Positions 38,571-51,797 of a DNA stretch of 64,000 nt are shown one piece after another; the stretch's first letter is position 1; each line of letters begins with the position of its first letter. The position numbers and the translations under genes were made by a program. Origin of the DNA: Brachypodius melanocephalos (lineage: Eukaryota; Chordata; Aves; Passeriformes; Pycnonotidae); the NCBI GenBank assembly GCA_013398615.1, contig VZSR01000170.1, forward strand, positions 1,922,643 through 1,986,642, written 5' to 3'. The notes under the pieces were generated by a model. The model was not told where the DNA came from. It saw only the letters and a list, made by a program, of their open reading frames with translations, and did no database searches.

Positions 38571-41500
38571 ATGGAATGATAATGATTCATTACAAAGAAG
38601 TGATTTTTTTTTTATTGTCATTCACCCATGTCTGCAACAGAAGGCATGCTCATGATTAAACACTGCAATATTGTGATTCACCAAATTTATTCTAAATTAT
38701 TTTCAAATGTAAAAAGAAAAAGATATCTGGAAAGAACCTTCAGCAGCATTACCAAGTCCCTTTGTTCTTCTTATATTATAAAGACTACATCACTGGAATT
38801 CTGCACTAGATTCTCTTCAGTCATTGCAAACTCGTTTGACTTTACTATGGCAAACAAACAATAACAAGACATCATGTCATTAAACAAAAGCAATTTGCAC
38901 AAGCTAATTATCTCCTTAATCTAATTTTTTTTTAATTACGACACTGATCGTGCAAAATATAGGTGCATAAAAAAGACAATTATGAAGATGATGAAGAAAG
39001 TTAAACTCATCCGTTACTAGTGAAAAAGGCTATAATTAAAAAATTGTTTAGAGCTTCACAGATTCCAGAGGAACTTGAACAAAATACTGCTCTTTATTAA
39101 GCAACATTGAAGGAGGACTTGTTGATTGGGCAGGCAAACCAACACTACTCCCTTCTTCAAGCATACCTCCTTTCATCTCAGACAGTTTAAGTGACTTCTA
39201 AAAACATAACATTACGCCATAAATGTTAACATACTTTTCAAAATTATAAATACTTACCTGATGTTTCACCTTCCTATTAGAAATACTGTATCTGATCCTC
39301 ATTCTACACTAAATATGAGTACATTACATAGGGATTTAATCTTCCTCAATTTTGTCAATGTCACTCAATCTTACAGACTCAAAACTATCATGCTAGTGCA
39401 GTTCAAAGCATGCTCTCTCTCCCTCTCTCTGTTTTATTTTCCAGCTAAAACTTTACTAACAGCTTAAAAAGCACCCACTGCAGAAAACCAGGTTAAAATA
39501 ACTTTCAATCAGTTCTGAAACCACAGTATAAACAGAGTAGTATCTTAACCTTCAAAACTTCATTTAAGATTATACATTCTATAATATAACTAAGAATAGC
39601 ACAACTAGTCTCTGCTTAGATTGTCATTCCTTTGTTTTGCAGACAGGTAAGTCTCTGGACCGTGTTGTTTCCACTCCTACAACATTTTTAAGCAGAAGAC
39701 AGAGGTCCCCATTTCTTAAACTTGTTTCTATTGCATGCACAAAGAAATACAAAAGTATTGTTACCCAAGGAATACAAAATCTGTCATATGCTAGAGGTGC
39801 CCATAGTGTAAGTCTTCACAACAGGAGGTGGGTTGCAGTGTGTGCTTTCTGTTCTCCTGTTTCAGCAGGACAAGGCTCCACTGTGATCTGCATGCATAAG
39901 AGTAACACTGGCTTGGCATTCAGATCAGACACAATCCATAAATCCATGTTCCTTTTTCAGTGCAACCCTCAAAATCAAATTCATTGTCACTACAGAGGAC
40001 TACCTCATCTCTTGTCTTTGCCATGCTTGGCTTTGGCTTGGTTCTGTTAATGTTGTCTGACCATGAGTAGAGTCCAAACAGATGCCATAATCTTGCATAA
40101 TCCTGCTACTGGAAAAATCAGACATAAAGATTTTAAAACTTGAAAAAATAAAAAGATGGCAAAAGATGATGTCTAAACTTTAAACAATTTGGAAAAAAAA
40201 ACCCAAAACATTAGGACCTGGAAGATTTTTTTTTCACCTTGCACTAATTTTTATTTATTGCTCTGAATATATTATTCTTGATCATAAATGTTTAAAATAA
40301 AAGACCAAACATCCAACAGGAGAAACATTAAAGAAAGAATAGATTATTGCTGCACAGATCATATATGCTGTCTTTAAATATGTAATAATGCTGGAGGAAT
40401 AGGCTAAGGTACAAAATAATCCCTATAAGTGAGCCCTACTGTATTCACATTCTTCATGGAAAAACAGATTAATTTCACACTGCACCTTGCTTTGCAACAC
40501 ACAGAAGAACACAATAATACAGATTTGTTTTTCTTAATGCACATTAACATCATTGTACAATGTGAGATGCGATCTTTCTATTTCCTTAAGTAGCTATTTA
40601 TGTAGGAAACTAAATCTAGTGTTAAAGTGTGCTTTCTCTCTACAGTAGTGCAACATAAGGCTTTAAGAAAGATAAGGCCCCACAGACTTGTTGACCAGGT
40701 CCAGAAATACTATATTTCTAGGATGGAGCACATCACTAGTCATAGTGTTTCGTGTAATCTCACTATTTAGGAACCTTCCTGGAAAAACAAACAAACAAAA
40801 TTTTAATCACCTTTCAGGCTACGTTAAACAGAAGATGCTTAAACAAATTGCTCAGGAACAGCTATGCAAAAGAATTTTAATGTAACACAGCTTCTCTCAT
40901 CTGCTTCAGGATAAACTTTGTACAGTCTTTTTTTTTTAAACAAGCACAACCAACAGATTATGTGGCAATCCAAATTGGCAGAAAATCTAGAATTACTCCT
41001 TTTTATTAAGATAATGGAGCTACAAACCGTCAGAAGACAAGAAAAATCTAGAGGAAAGCTCATTTCAAAATTCTTCTAAAATCTGTTTGCGCTAATGTTT
41101 TTAGATTTTGTACCAGAATATACATCTTAGTTAAAGGAGATTTCCGTAATTATTTAAAGAAATTAGCCGTCTACCTAGAATGGCATTAATTAATTAAAGG
41201 TCTCATTAGACTTAATATTTCTTTCTTGAAATGAATATCTTGTTCTTGTTTGAATCTTTGTTCCTTTGGGGTAGGCAGTGTTATCCATATACAGAAGGAG
41301 GATCTGGCACTGCCACATTATAAACCAACAACACCACTGAAAACACATCTGATCACTCTCATTTTCCTTTGTTTTTCCTTGGTTTGTTTTTCTTCAGAAG
41401 CTAAAGAAGTTACCTATATCCTAACACTTTACTTCTATCAACAGCTTAAGAAACATGTCCAAGACATTCCAAGCAGAGGAGCTATGGTAGATCTATGCAA

Positions 41501-42048
41501 GCAATTCTTCTGGCAGAGCAAGAGTCTATAGTGTAAGAAAAGTTATTTTGCTGGTGTAGTTTATTTGAGTTCCTCAGCTATATGCCAGGAAAGCAACCCC
41601 ACTTTCCTGTGTGCAGTGCAGCTTCTGCCAGTGTGGCTGTGTCAGCTGAACTGTGACTTTCCCACACATCTAACCAACAGGACTCTGCCATCGACACTTT
41701 AAAGTATAGCCAAGCTTAGCTTGTGAAGCAATTGCAAAGATCATCTTTTTCCATGTCTGCATGTGATATGATTTTGTGTGAGATGGAAAGGTTACTAAAA
41801 ATCTGTCAACCCAAATACCCTGTTTTTCAATTGGAGGGAAACATCGCAAAAGATGCACAGAACAATAGTCAAAAAAATTTGTTGTTGCATTTTCATCATA
41901 TGAAGGAAGATTAGGGGGTGGACAGTGGGTTTTTTGGGTTTTTTTTTACCAGTGTCTTGCTTGCATTAATTACAAGAAACATTTGATTCAACTGTTCCTG
42001 GCTTGGATTAATTTCATGATTCAAATTATCCTGAATTTACAACACATT

Positions 42049-42063
42049 TGTGTGTGTGTGTGT
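42049..42063. repeat. TG microsatellite
   Basis: Seven TG dinucleotides in an otherwise unremarkable intron stretch. Confidence 0.9.
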
Positions 42064-42355
42064 TTCATATTGGAACAGTTTTAATCTTAGTCAAGATTAA
42101 GAGCTTCAGTCTGCTACGTTTGATTGCTTTCTGTTCCACTTTGTTCTCATATAATAACTACCCTTCAGAATTCAAAAGGCATATCAATTTGATCTACAGC
42201 CAAAAATTTAAAGAAGGGGGATGTGACTTGGAGCTGGATTTCTTGATCCTCTTTATTCATGACAGAAGTACCAGCCAGCTTTGAGGCCACTAAATTTTAC
42301 ATGTGCAGCAACCTTGATGAAAAAGTCTTCTGAATGTTTTTTTCTCCTACGAAAA

Positions 42356-42418
42356 GGATATGGAGGATATAGAGGATTCGGAGGATATGGAGGATACAGA
42401 GGATGTGGAGGATATGGA
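42356..42418 (+). repeat. 9-bp minisatellite, 7 copies, consensus GGATAYRGA
   Basis: Seven consecutive 9-bp units: GGATATGGA, GGATATAGA, GGATTCGGA, GGATATGGA, GGATACAGA, GGATGTGGA, GGATATGGA. Because the unit is three codons long, one plus-strand frame reads as a Gly/Tyr/Arg repeat (GYGGYRGFGGYGGYRGCGGY) and the opposite strand as a Pro/Tyr repeat. The frame has no gene around it, so I take this as a chance product of the period, not a protein. Confidence 0.9.
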
Positions 42419-42469
42419 AGAAGTGTCAGGTGCTTGACACAGAACAAAATAGTTCTATGCAGCTGCAGT

Positions 42470-42710
42470 CTGCCATGAACACAAAAGGACATAGCCTCAA
42501 GCTGCACCAGGGGACACGAGGAGCAGTTTCTTCACAGAAAGGGAAATTGGGCTGCTCAGGGAGATGGTGGAGTCACCATTCCTGGAGGTGCTTAAGAAAA
42601 GACTGGATGTGGCACTTAGTGCCATGATCTAGTTGACAAGGTGGTGTTTGCTCAAAGGTTGGACTCAACGATCTCAGAGGTCTTTTACAACCTAATTGAT
42701 TCTGTGATTC
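42470..42710 (+). mobile_element. CR1 LINE 3' end fragment (ATTGATTCTGTGATTC-tail subfamily)
   Basis: Seen: CTCAAGCTGCACCAGGGG at about 42495, CTTCACAGAAAGGGAAATTG, GGAGATGGTGGAGTCACC, and the end GGTCTTTTACAACCTAATTG ATTCTGTGATTC. These follow the 3' untranslated part of a CR1 subfamily whose tail differs from that of the copies at 4406 and 34050. The sequence between the CACCAGGGG phrase and the CTTCACAG phrase is shortened. The copy lies just downstream of a 9-bp tandem repeat (42356-42418). The left border is uncertain by about 20 bp. Confidence 0.88.
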
Positions 42711-45700
42711 ACGATATAGAAAGTCACAGGTGAGCAAAAGCGAGTAGCAAAATTTACTTATGTGCATGAGTCTTTCCTCTGTATAATTCCACTGGCTTCA
42801 CAGACATACTGCTTCCATGGTTCCCAGTAACATTGTTACAAAATAGTCTCATGACTGTACTTCAAGAGAAAGGCAGGCCTTCTTTTATGCTAGCTCTTGT
42901 ATCACTGGAGAAAATCCAGTAGAAAATTGAATCAAATGAAACCTGTCAGGATAAAATATTACAGTTCTTAAATAAACAAAAGCCTAGACGTACAAATTGG
43001 AGTTTGAAACACCCTTTACACATTCTTTTCTCATTATTTGCTCTGAAAAACAAGTTAGTTCATTCACTATGGGTCAGATGCCCAGTAACTCACACAATCA
43101 GCACATAATACGACTCATAAGCAAGACCCAGAACTGCCACAGAAGCCAAGACATCTCATGTCCCAAGTTATTTTCAGATTCGTAGATTATCACTAAATTC
43201 TGATGATAAACACATCCATGACAGTGATTTTTGTACAGCTGTCAAAACTTTTGTGAAGACTCAAATGCTTTTTGAAATACAATTAGGTGAGTGGATCAAA
43301 TTATTATCAAATTATTCACCATCTTAACAAAAGTTTACCTGTCACATTTAATAATGAACTAGATTTGAGATCATATTTCATCAATCACAAAATATCAACA
43401 TCATTTTATGAACTCCTTTCTGTATCATGAAACACTATTTATGACTGTAACTTCAGCATGGACTGGAAACCTATATGCATGCTCTTCCCATGAGGCTGAA
43501 AAAGTTATCGTGAATGATTTCACCATGGTAAACTTCCCTCCTGGTAGAACATAAAGCTGGCTCTGAGATTAAAAAGTCAGACTTGGTTGCATCTAAATCA
43601 ATTCAATCAGGACTGTGACAATAGCAATCCAACTTGAGATTAAATGATTTGTTTATGAGTTGTAATTAGAGGTTTACCTGGCTATTGAGAATACAAATAC
43701 ATAAGAAGATGTATTTCAAGAAAATCATACTCTCTTATAAAAGCAGTTGAAAATCTAGTGCAATAGTCACTCCTATCCACTACCAAACTGTGAGCTTTAC
43801 TGTTTTCTACTGGAATTGTAGAGAAAGGACTTAGCAGGATTTTCAATGTACAGAATTATGCTATGGTATTATGTGGAACCAGATCCAAGGACCTGGACAA
43901 CCCCCTGCAGTCCATGGGATTTTACAGTGCAGCGATATAATGTTCTCCCACAAAATATTACTCTCTGAAGAGCCTGATAAATGTTTATCTTGGGCTCTCT
44001 TCCCTTCCTGTTTAAACAGTATAGTTTCTATACTCACCAAGAAATATTCTGGTTTAAATTTAACATTTTCATACCCAAGCTTCCAACATTTCTATGCTTT
44101 TGAAATTCATTCTGTTGTGTGCTGTAACTACACAAATGTCACTAGACAACAATTCCTAAAACATGTGGGTCATACAACTCTGTCAGATGAATTCAGAGTT
44201 CAGGTTCACATTTTATTTCAGCTTGCAATACAGTATCATTAATAAACTGCACCAGGCTGCATGGTCTGGATGAAGTCTATATGCATTTTTTTTTTTTCAA
44301 ATTGACAGGTCTTACTTTATTTGTGAGAGTAAAAAACTTGCATGGGACTTTTTAATTTAAAACAGAAGGACTTTAATGATGTTTGGATCTTCCACATCTT
44401 TGCATTTCCCACCAGGTCAGCAGCTGAAGGCCTTGAACTTTTGTACAAAATCTAATAAAATTATGGAAAATGACAGCAAAGAGAAAATTAATGCATCTTA
44501 AATATATTTCAAGACATGACAGAGTCCAAATGGGAAAAAAAGAAAATAGGGAAATGCATGTAAGAAAAAGGGCAGGCTATGAGAAACAGGAACAGGAAAT
44601 AATAAAGTATATTGGGAAAAATTTGAACAAGCTACACAGAGAGAAACGATAAATGCTTTGAGGACAGTAATTGCTTAGGTTGCAAATTGACACAGTCACT
44701 CCTAAGTTACTGAAAAGTTGCTGTCCAATCTGATGTCTCCAGAGGAAAGCCTGTGGTGTTCTCACCTCAGACCCTAGAAGACAGTAGTCCTCTACATTAG
44801 AAACATATACAGCTCAGAAAATTGGACATTCTTGTTCAGGAAAGTCTAGGACTTAAGCTGTTTGGGACCTGAACTTCCTATCACCCCTATATAGGTGTAT
44901 TCTGTTGAGCCCCAGTGAATCAACAACTTCTAGCCAAGTTCTAGAGGCTGCCAGTTTTGGGGTTATTTTTAATGTACTATGCTTCCAAAGTTTACCTTCC
45001 TTCTTTTTAGTAACTGTTTACTACAGTATTCAGAAGCTGGACCTGTACTACTACAGTTTTATACTTAATCTGTTTGAAATACACTAAGCTATACTGGGTA
45101 AGTTGGTTGCACTTGTAAAATAGTAATTAAATGGAAAAGAAGAAAAAAAAAAAAACATTCCAACACATGAGCTACCAAGCTGAGAGAAAAATGCTGCAGT
45201 GGTTGAAAAGCAGCTGGCCTTTGGTTTGTTTTAGACATCACTATCAGGAGCTATGTTAATCAAGCTGGGTAGGGTTTTTCCCTGCTAATCCTAGTTAATT
45301 CTCTATTTCTGCACCTATGCTTAGGGGTACAGTAGATATCTATGCTTAGGTGCCATCTGATACACATATTCAAAGTCAGATCCATCAGGATACTTCCAGG
45401 ATTGATTTTTTTTCAGTGCAAAAGATGTTTGTCAACAGTAACACTCACTGTAACACACAATCTCAAAGAAAAAGATACATTTTAGGCAAAACTGAAATCA
45501 AAAGTTGCAGTAATTTAAAACATTCATGATTTTTAAATTTTCAGAGTTAAATGTTTTCAGTTTGAAACAAACTTCCATTTCGATTTTATTCATATGGCAA
45601 AATAGGAACAGAAAAAGTAGAATCAAAGAGAAATATTACTTCAGTAGTTTTACCTTGTGAAAAATAGGGTTTGCAATTCTCTTCTCTCTACTCCACCAGC

Positions 45701-46471
45701 TTTAAACCTGCAGTTTAAAGCTGTAGAGCTTTGTCCCATACAAGTTGCAGCATTACATAATGCAGCCTTTTCTCAGTGCAGAGGCACAGAAGGCCTGCAG
45801 CATTCACCTCTGCTACACTAATGGCTTTCACACCATTGCAAACTGAGCCAAGATGCACAACTAAATCACAACTATGCTGGTGCAGGGGTTTGGCTCACAC
45901 CTCAAGTAAGTCCTGATCTTTATTGTCCCCTTTTTTCCAAAGGGCTGGAGTCACATTCTTATTTCCCATTTGCTCCCTATAAATTCTCCATTCACAAATG
46001 TATGACTGAAGCATTGTCATGGAAACAGTAAAGGCTAAAACTTTACTTTAAAAACAATCTTGAAGAGTTTTGGGCAGTTTTTTCTCAGACCACAGCTGCT
46101 ATATGTTCTCAGGCAGAGACATTGTAGATGCTCTGTTTCAAGAGAATAACATGAATGGTGACTCTCTATACTACAGAAGGTTGGGAAGACTGTGGTCTTT
46201 CTGCTTCTTTTTTCCCCATTTGTTCATAATTCCTGCCTGCTTCTCACTCCAAACTCTTTTGCTGGAGCACACAATTTTGCTGCCTTTGCCACTCAGCATC
46301 AATTTGTAAAACACTACTTTACTCAGCCACTGCTGCTGGCATCGCCCTCCCTATGAAATGGTATGACCAGAATAGTGACAGGGATGCTCTGCAGTGATTT
46401 TCCCTTCTCTTGCTCTTCTGACTGACAATGGAACTGAGGAGAGGGGAACATTTTATTTATATGAAGCTCTG

Positions 46472-46660
46472 ATCATAGAATCATTGGATAAGTCAGGTTG
46501 GAAGAAACTCCAGCCTATCCTCCTGCTGGGACACCAACAAGATAAGAATGGGTGGCTTGGGGGTTTATTGAAACAGTTTTTGAAAGAATGCAAGGATGGA
46601 GGCTGCAACACTTCTCCAGATAAGTTGTTTCACTGACCATCCTCGTGGTGAAAATATGAC
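46472..46660 (-). mobile_element. CR1-like 3' end fragment, antisense, strongly diverged
   Basis: On the plus strand the block opens with ATCATAGAATCATTGGATAA and GTCAGGTTGGAAGAAACTCC, the reverse complement of a CR1 tail. After a divergent middle part it continues with GCAAGGATGGAGGCTGCAAC and AGTTGTTTCACTGACCATCC, which fit the CR1 3' region read in reverse. Divergence is high and the inner border is unclear; another CR1-related or L2-like element is possible. Confidence 0.6.
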
Positions 46661-47024
46661 TGTATTTGAATGTCCTCCTATTGGAACATATTCTTAGGCT
46701 AAGCAATCCTCATAATAAGCATAAGGAACATAAACTTATTATTTAAATATTGACTTTACCAAATGAGATGCAGTGCTGCTTAATGGAGAAAAACAAAGTA
46801 AACTGTGACTTTTCGGGTACTTCTAATTAGACTTTTTCTACCTTGTGGCTGACAACTTACTTAACTTCTGTCTCAGCTTCCTCATTTACATAGAACATAT
46901 AATGAGATCTACTTTGTAGAACATTTTGATGTAGATAGAAAGTGATAGGAAAAAGGGTAACTTTGAAAATGATGGTTACAATACTGATGTAAGTAATCAC
47001 TATTGTTAAAGCAAAATATTAAAT

Positions 47025-47205
47025 TATACATATATGTGTGTGTGTGTACGTATGTTTATATACATACACATGTAGTTCCTAATATACCTTTAACCATCCT
47101 ATCAGTAACTACTTCTGAATAACCTCATCCAGATATGTAGTATCTAAGTCCTACAAATATACAAGGTTTTATATATATATATATATGCATGAATATATAT
47201 ACATT
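47025..47205. repeat. Compound TA/TG/TACA microsatellite region
   Basis: Two patches: TATATGTGTGTGTGTGTACG with TACATACACATG at 47028-47074, and (TA)n with GCATGAATATATATAC at 47169-47202. They are separated by about 95 bp of ordinary sequence. Confidence 0.9.
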
Positions 47206-48212
47206 TAAAAACTACACAAAAATTATTCTGCTTTGTGTATGCATATGCATCTCCTCACTTAACTTTAAACTGTGGTGGTCCTAACAAAGTTTCCCTTCCA
47301 TAAGACAAATTAATTGTCTTTACATTCTACACCCTCAGGGGAAGAAAACAATAATTCTCATTATTATTTTGTTTCCAAGGCCACTGAAAAGACAGGAACT
47401 GAGCAGTTTGACCAGAATTCCACAGCCCTACTCCACCCCTATGACAGTGCATGTTGAATAATCTTTTGCTCTTACCCCCTTGGAAGACCTTCCTAGACAG
47501 ACTGTAAAATATCACAAAGGCTTAGCAAACAAAACCTTCAGAAGGGTGACAGATAAAGCTTTTTATTCTATAAGGGGATAAACAGAGGATGATTTGAAGA
47601 AAACATTTGTTACTTTGCAGCTTCTACAGAAATCATCTTCTTCCTAAACAAGGTTACAGTAGGAAGCCAAACAAAGCAGACAGATTATTAAAAGACAGAA
47701 CAGTGCAGACAAAACTCTAATTCAACAAGCAATACAGAATCACAGTTCAAGCTGTTAATAAAGGCCATGTTAAGTAACTGCTCCTCACTTAAAAGCATTG
47801 CTTTATAAGGTTACCACTGAAAGTACACTTGTACATTCTGGCTCCAAGGTCTACTCAAGTACATGGTACAGATTTCTTGCCAACTTTACTACACAGACCT
47901 TATTATAGAACAAAAACATCACACCCATAATCAACAAATACTAGACATGCTGTACCACTCTAATGATGTTCATACCAAATTTTCTTTAGAAGAGTACACA
48001 TTGCTTTCAAGCACACGTATCTGTATAAACCTTACAGAGTGATCCCTTTTAACCATTACTTTACACATTAAATTGGATGGTTTGATTGATATCTTTTATC
48101 AATGTCTTGCTGAAGACAATCAAGGAGTATTTTCTGCTGTCTAATTGGAATGAGAGAGAAAATTTGGTAAGAACAGATAATTTATCAATTTATCTATCAG
48201 CATAGATTTAAA

Positions 48213-48291
48213 ATTATATATATATTTATATATTTTTTAATATATATATATACAGATACATGTATGTGTGTGTATGTATGTGTGTGTGTAA
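48213..48291. repeat. Compound TA / TGTA / TG microsatellite
   Basis: TA-rich runs (TTATATATATATTTATATA) pass into TATGTGTGTGTATGTATG and TGTGTGTG. It resembles the region at 47025-47205 in composition, but the order is typical of independent microsatellite growth. Confidence 0.9.
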
Positions 48292-50995
48292 GAATGTGTT
48301 GATTGACCAAAATTCCACTTTTTTCTTAGAGGTTATTTCTTCATCACTACAGGAATAATAATATCGTCATTGTCCACTTTTTCTGAATCCTGAAAGAAAA
48401 CAAAAAACCCACTATCCACTAAATTTCTCTTCTACTCTTGCAAGCTTGTATGCTTCCCCATTGATTGGATTCACAGAAAAAGAGAGGTGGCCACAAGAGA
48501 AATGACTTCTGCTAGCTTAAAGAAAAAGCATTGCAGCCCAGTTCCAGATCTCCCTCCAACATTGCTCAAGCAGAAAAGATTTTTGGATAGACTCACTTTG
48601 AGGCAGGCATAGGAGAAAAGTATCTCTGATCACAAAGCACAGAATACAGCAGGAGTATAGTGTGTGGAGAAGGGCACAAAACCAGTGCCACAGGTTTCAC
48701 AACAGGAGGATGACAGGACCTAAAAAGTTTGTTATGTGCTTCTGAGTATTTATAACATGACGCTGTCAGTCAGGCAGCAAAGCACACAACACTAATGTAA
48801 ATAGGATGAGGTATGTGGATCAAGCCAGTAGAATAATTAACATGTCAGACAGAAACTTTCATCATGTTCACAAGAGAACAAATTGAGATGGACATTTCCA
48901 AAGTGACGGTGGACACCTAATTAAAACATTTTCATTGCAGTGACCTCTTCTCACCCACACTGCTCCCAATGACAGTGGGAGGAGCAGGTACTGAGAACCT
49001 GGGAAATTAAAGCCCTTTTTATTGGGTGTTTAGATATGGCACTCCTATTTGAAAAGGCTGACAGTGTCTTCCATAGAATTTGATCTGTTTGATTAAGGAT
49101 AACAGATTTCAGACAAGTGAAAACATTTTGATGAATGCTTCCCAGAAGGAACATGGGGACAAAGAGGCAGTTTAAGGGAAGCTGGGAGAGAAACTCAGAC
49201 TGAAAGGGAAGGGGAAAGGAAGGACACCGGGCCTGAGCCAAGCCCTAGTTACTGCTTTTAACATGTGCCTGGAAATGTATATGTGTGAGTATAAGAGGGA
49301 AATGAGCCAGAACAAATAAAATTGTAAAGTAAATGCTAAACATGTTTTTCTTCTCCATCTCATGGGAGAATAAATATTTTATCCTGCTACAGTTCTATTA
49401 TTTATCTTCTTCATACCACATCCAATTGGGAAGTGAAACTGTTAAGACTTAATGTCAAGGTTTAAGGGAACTGTTTCATTTTGAGTTCAAATGCTACACT
49501 TGGCAATAGAACATCTGCTTCAAATGTTTCAAAGCCTCTTGACATTTACAACACTATGCCCTGAAAAAATCAAGCAACTGAGAGTATAAAAAAGTGAACA
49601 TTCTTTGCAGTGTGTCCCTTGCACACTCTATGTTGTCTTGGTGCAGAATATAATGTACCATTCTGCACTAAGAATTTTATTTCAACAATGTAGTAATATC
49701 ACACTTCTTACTAGGGAGATAAAAATGTCCCTCATTTCTTAGTATAAATAAAGCTGACAGGTTATACAAAAGAGGGAGGGAAATGGAAAAGAAAAAAAAA
49801 AAGTTTACAGGAACCACAATCTGCTTTTGGTGTCACCCTACAGCACTTTCATTGTGTGTCACTATTTGTCTGGATTTCACAGTTGTAATTTTTCCACAGT
49901 GAACACTAGTTATAAAAATGATTAAAAATCATGTCTTCTCATACATCTTATGGGTGTTTCTGAGATTACAAAACAAATAAAAAGAATGGAACTTTCTCAT
50001 TGTAATAATTTTATTTGCTTGCAAGTGACCTTAGAATTCATAAATTTCAAAAACTGTAGAAATGCATTTTATTTGAATCTCTTATATAATAAAAGCAGCC
50101 AAAACTCTTAGCATCAAAAGAATGCAATATCTACTTCAAGGCCAAATTTACTGTATTTGCTCACTCTAAATAATAAAAACCATCATGAAAAAATTATTTC
50201 TCTTTAAAGAATAACAAATGCAAATCACATGTCAAAATGATAACTAAAGAAAAATCCCACTCTTAATGTGACAAAATAAGCAAAATCCCAAGTCCTGCTC
50301 AAATTTACATGTCCCATATGGACTGGGTGGGTCAATATCAGATAAATACCTTATTTCATGAGAATAAGACTGAACAGCATCTGTGGGCTGCTCAGTGGTC
50401 CCAATAAATATTTCATTTACATTCAGCAGGGGCTATGCAAAACAGCAAAACTGAGTCCTGCTTAATTTCTATTAATCCATCAACTGCCTGTGAAAATCCT
50501 GAATCCAAACTGACACCCCATGCCAAAAAACAACGCAAAAGATTTTCTGGGCTAATCATCATTTGTAGAGACCTATTCCTTAAAACCCCAGGAAGATGGA
50601 AAATGTACATGCATGAATACGGTCTTTGGACTTAACTCATCCATTGTGTCCTTTTTGGATCATAAGACCATTCAACGGAAGACACGAAATGCTAGAAAGG
50701 TCTTAAAATCAGGCAGCTCTTCCCTGACAGGATGGTAGTGGGTCATTTTAAGAGTGCAGAGTGAGGAAGATGCTCATGTGTCAAAAGAAAATGCTTTCAC
50801 TGCCTAGAGAAGAGTGACCCACACTTAATTATACTGGCACCAGCACATGACCTTTAGAGTAAGAGGTGTGCAAAGGACTGTAAGACTGGTACACTTGGCC
50901 CAGTGTGTGGCTTTCCAGGAAAGAAAACAAGCTCAAAAGGGCATATGCGTAGAAAGTTCAAGTCAGCACTAAATTAGGACTCATGTTACGCAACC

Positions 50996-51127
50996 AAATA
51001 AAGTGAGAAATTTTTCACACACTCAGGCCAATATCATAAAAGGGAAAAAGATGCTAACCAGGATGTGAATGATGCCAAGTCTCTCTTCCAGAGAAGTCTG
51101 CAAAAAAAGCTTCATAAGAAGGATTCC
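50996..51127 (+). repeat. Diverged direct repeat, copy 1
   Basis: Similar to the block at 51661-51797, 667 bp downstream in the same direction. The best part, 51050-51103, is identical at 41 of 54 positions without gaps (shared TTCTTCCAGAGAA-like core and GACCAGG/AACCAGG). The frame that starts at 51050 is open from 51002 to a TAA at 51173-51175. I recognise neither a repeat family nor a protein. Confidence 0.7.
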
Positions 51128-51660
51128 GGTTTTCAAACACAGATGTTACCAAAAGAGGCTAAAAAAATGAGTTAAAGTTGTTGACTTAAAGGAAGCTGTC
51201 TTGACTAAAGTATCCTGCCAGTGTACTCAAAATATTAAAGTATGCCAAATATACCTTTGCTTCCTCTAGTGTTCAAATACACAGGTTGTTCTGTTCTGCT
51301 GCCCGTGTACCACGTTGTGAGACATAGACATGATCGAGTATGAGATGTTCAACAGCAGATTCCAATCCAGTATTAGGTTACAAAGATAAATACACAGTAC
51401 TAATGACCATTTATGTCTCTCCAGCACAAAATGAACTACAGAAATCACTTGCTCTCGACTTCAGAGACATTGTGAAGCAATTAATCCCACCTGCATAAAA
51501 AAATAATCAAAAGTGTAGTATAAAATAGTCATAATTTGTCCCATATTTTTAAGCTTGGAAATGCCAAATTTAAGCAAAATTCACAGTACCTTTTATCACT
51601 CATTACTCAGGTTGCCATTTTGGGTCTATGTCAAACTGTTAAACCACAGATACTACATCT

Positions 51661-51797
51661 AAATAAGATGGGACACTTTTTAATATATTTAAGCAAATGA
51701 TACAGTAAAAGAAAGAGATGTTGACCAGGGTTTAAATGAAGCTGAGTCATTCTTCCAGAGAACACTCCAAACACCACTTCGTAATTCTAACTACTCC
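51661..51797 (+). repeat. Diverged direct repeat, copy 2
   Basis: Partner of 50996-51127. In the frame starting at 51717 the core reads DVDQGLNEAESFFQRTLQ, against DANQDVNDAKSLFQRSLQ in copy 1. That frame is open from 51693 to about 51896. Outside the core the similarity falls quickly. Confidence 0.7.

Noticed and set aside
39258..39315. Block with an acceptor-like ATATTTAG and a perfect donor CAG|GTAAGT on the minus strand, which resembled the missing upstream SUGCT exon.
   Set aside because: The encoded peptide (MRIRYSISNRKVKHQ) does not match SUGCT, there is no pyrimidine tract, and the block is too short for the expected exon.
43871..44242. Plus-strand open frame of 123 codons.
   Set aside because: No domain, signal peptide or homology recognised; size compatible with chance, and no splice or promoter context.
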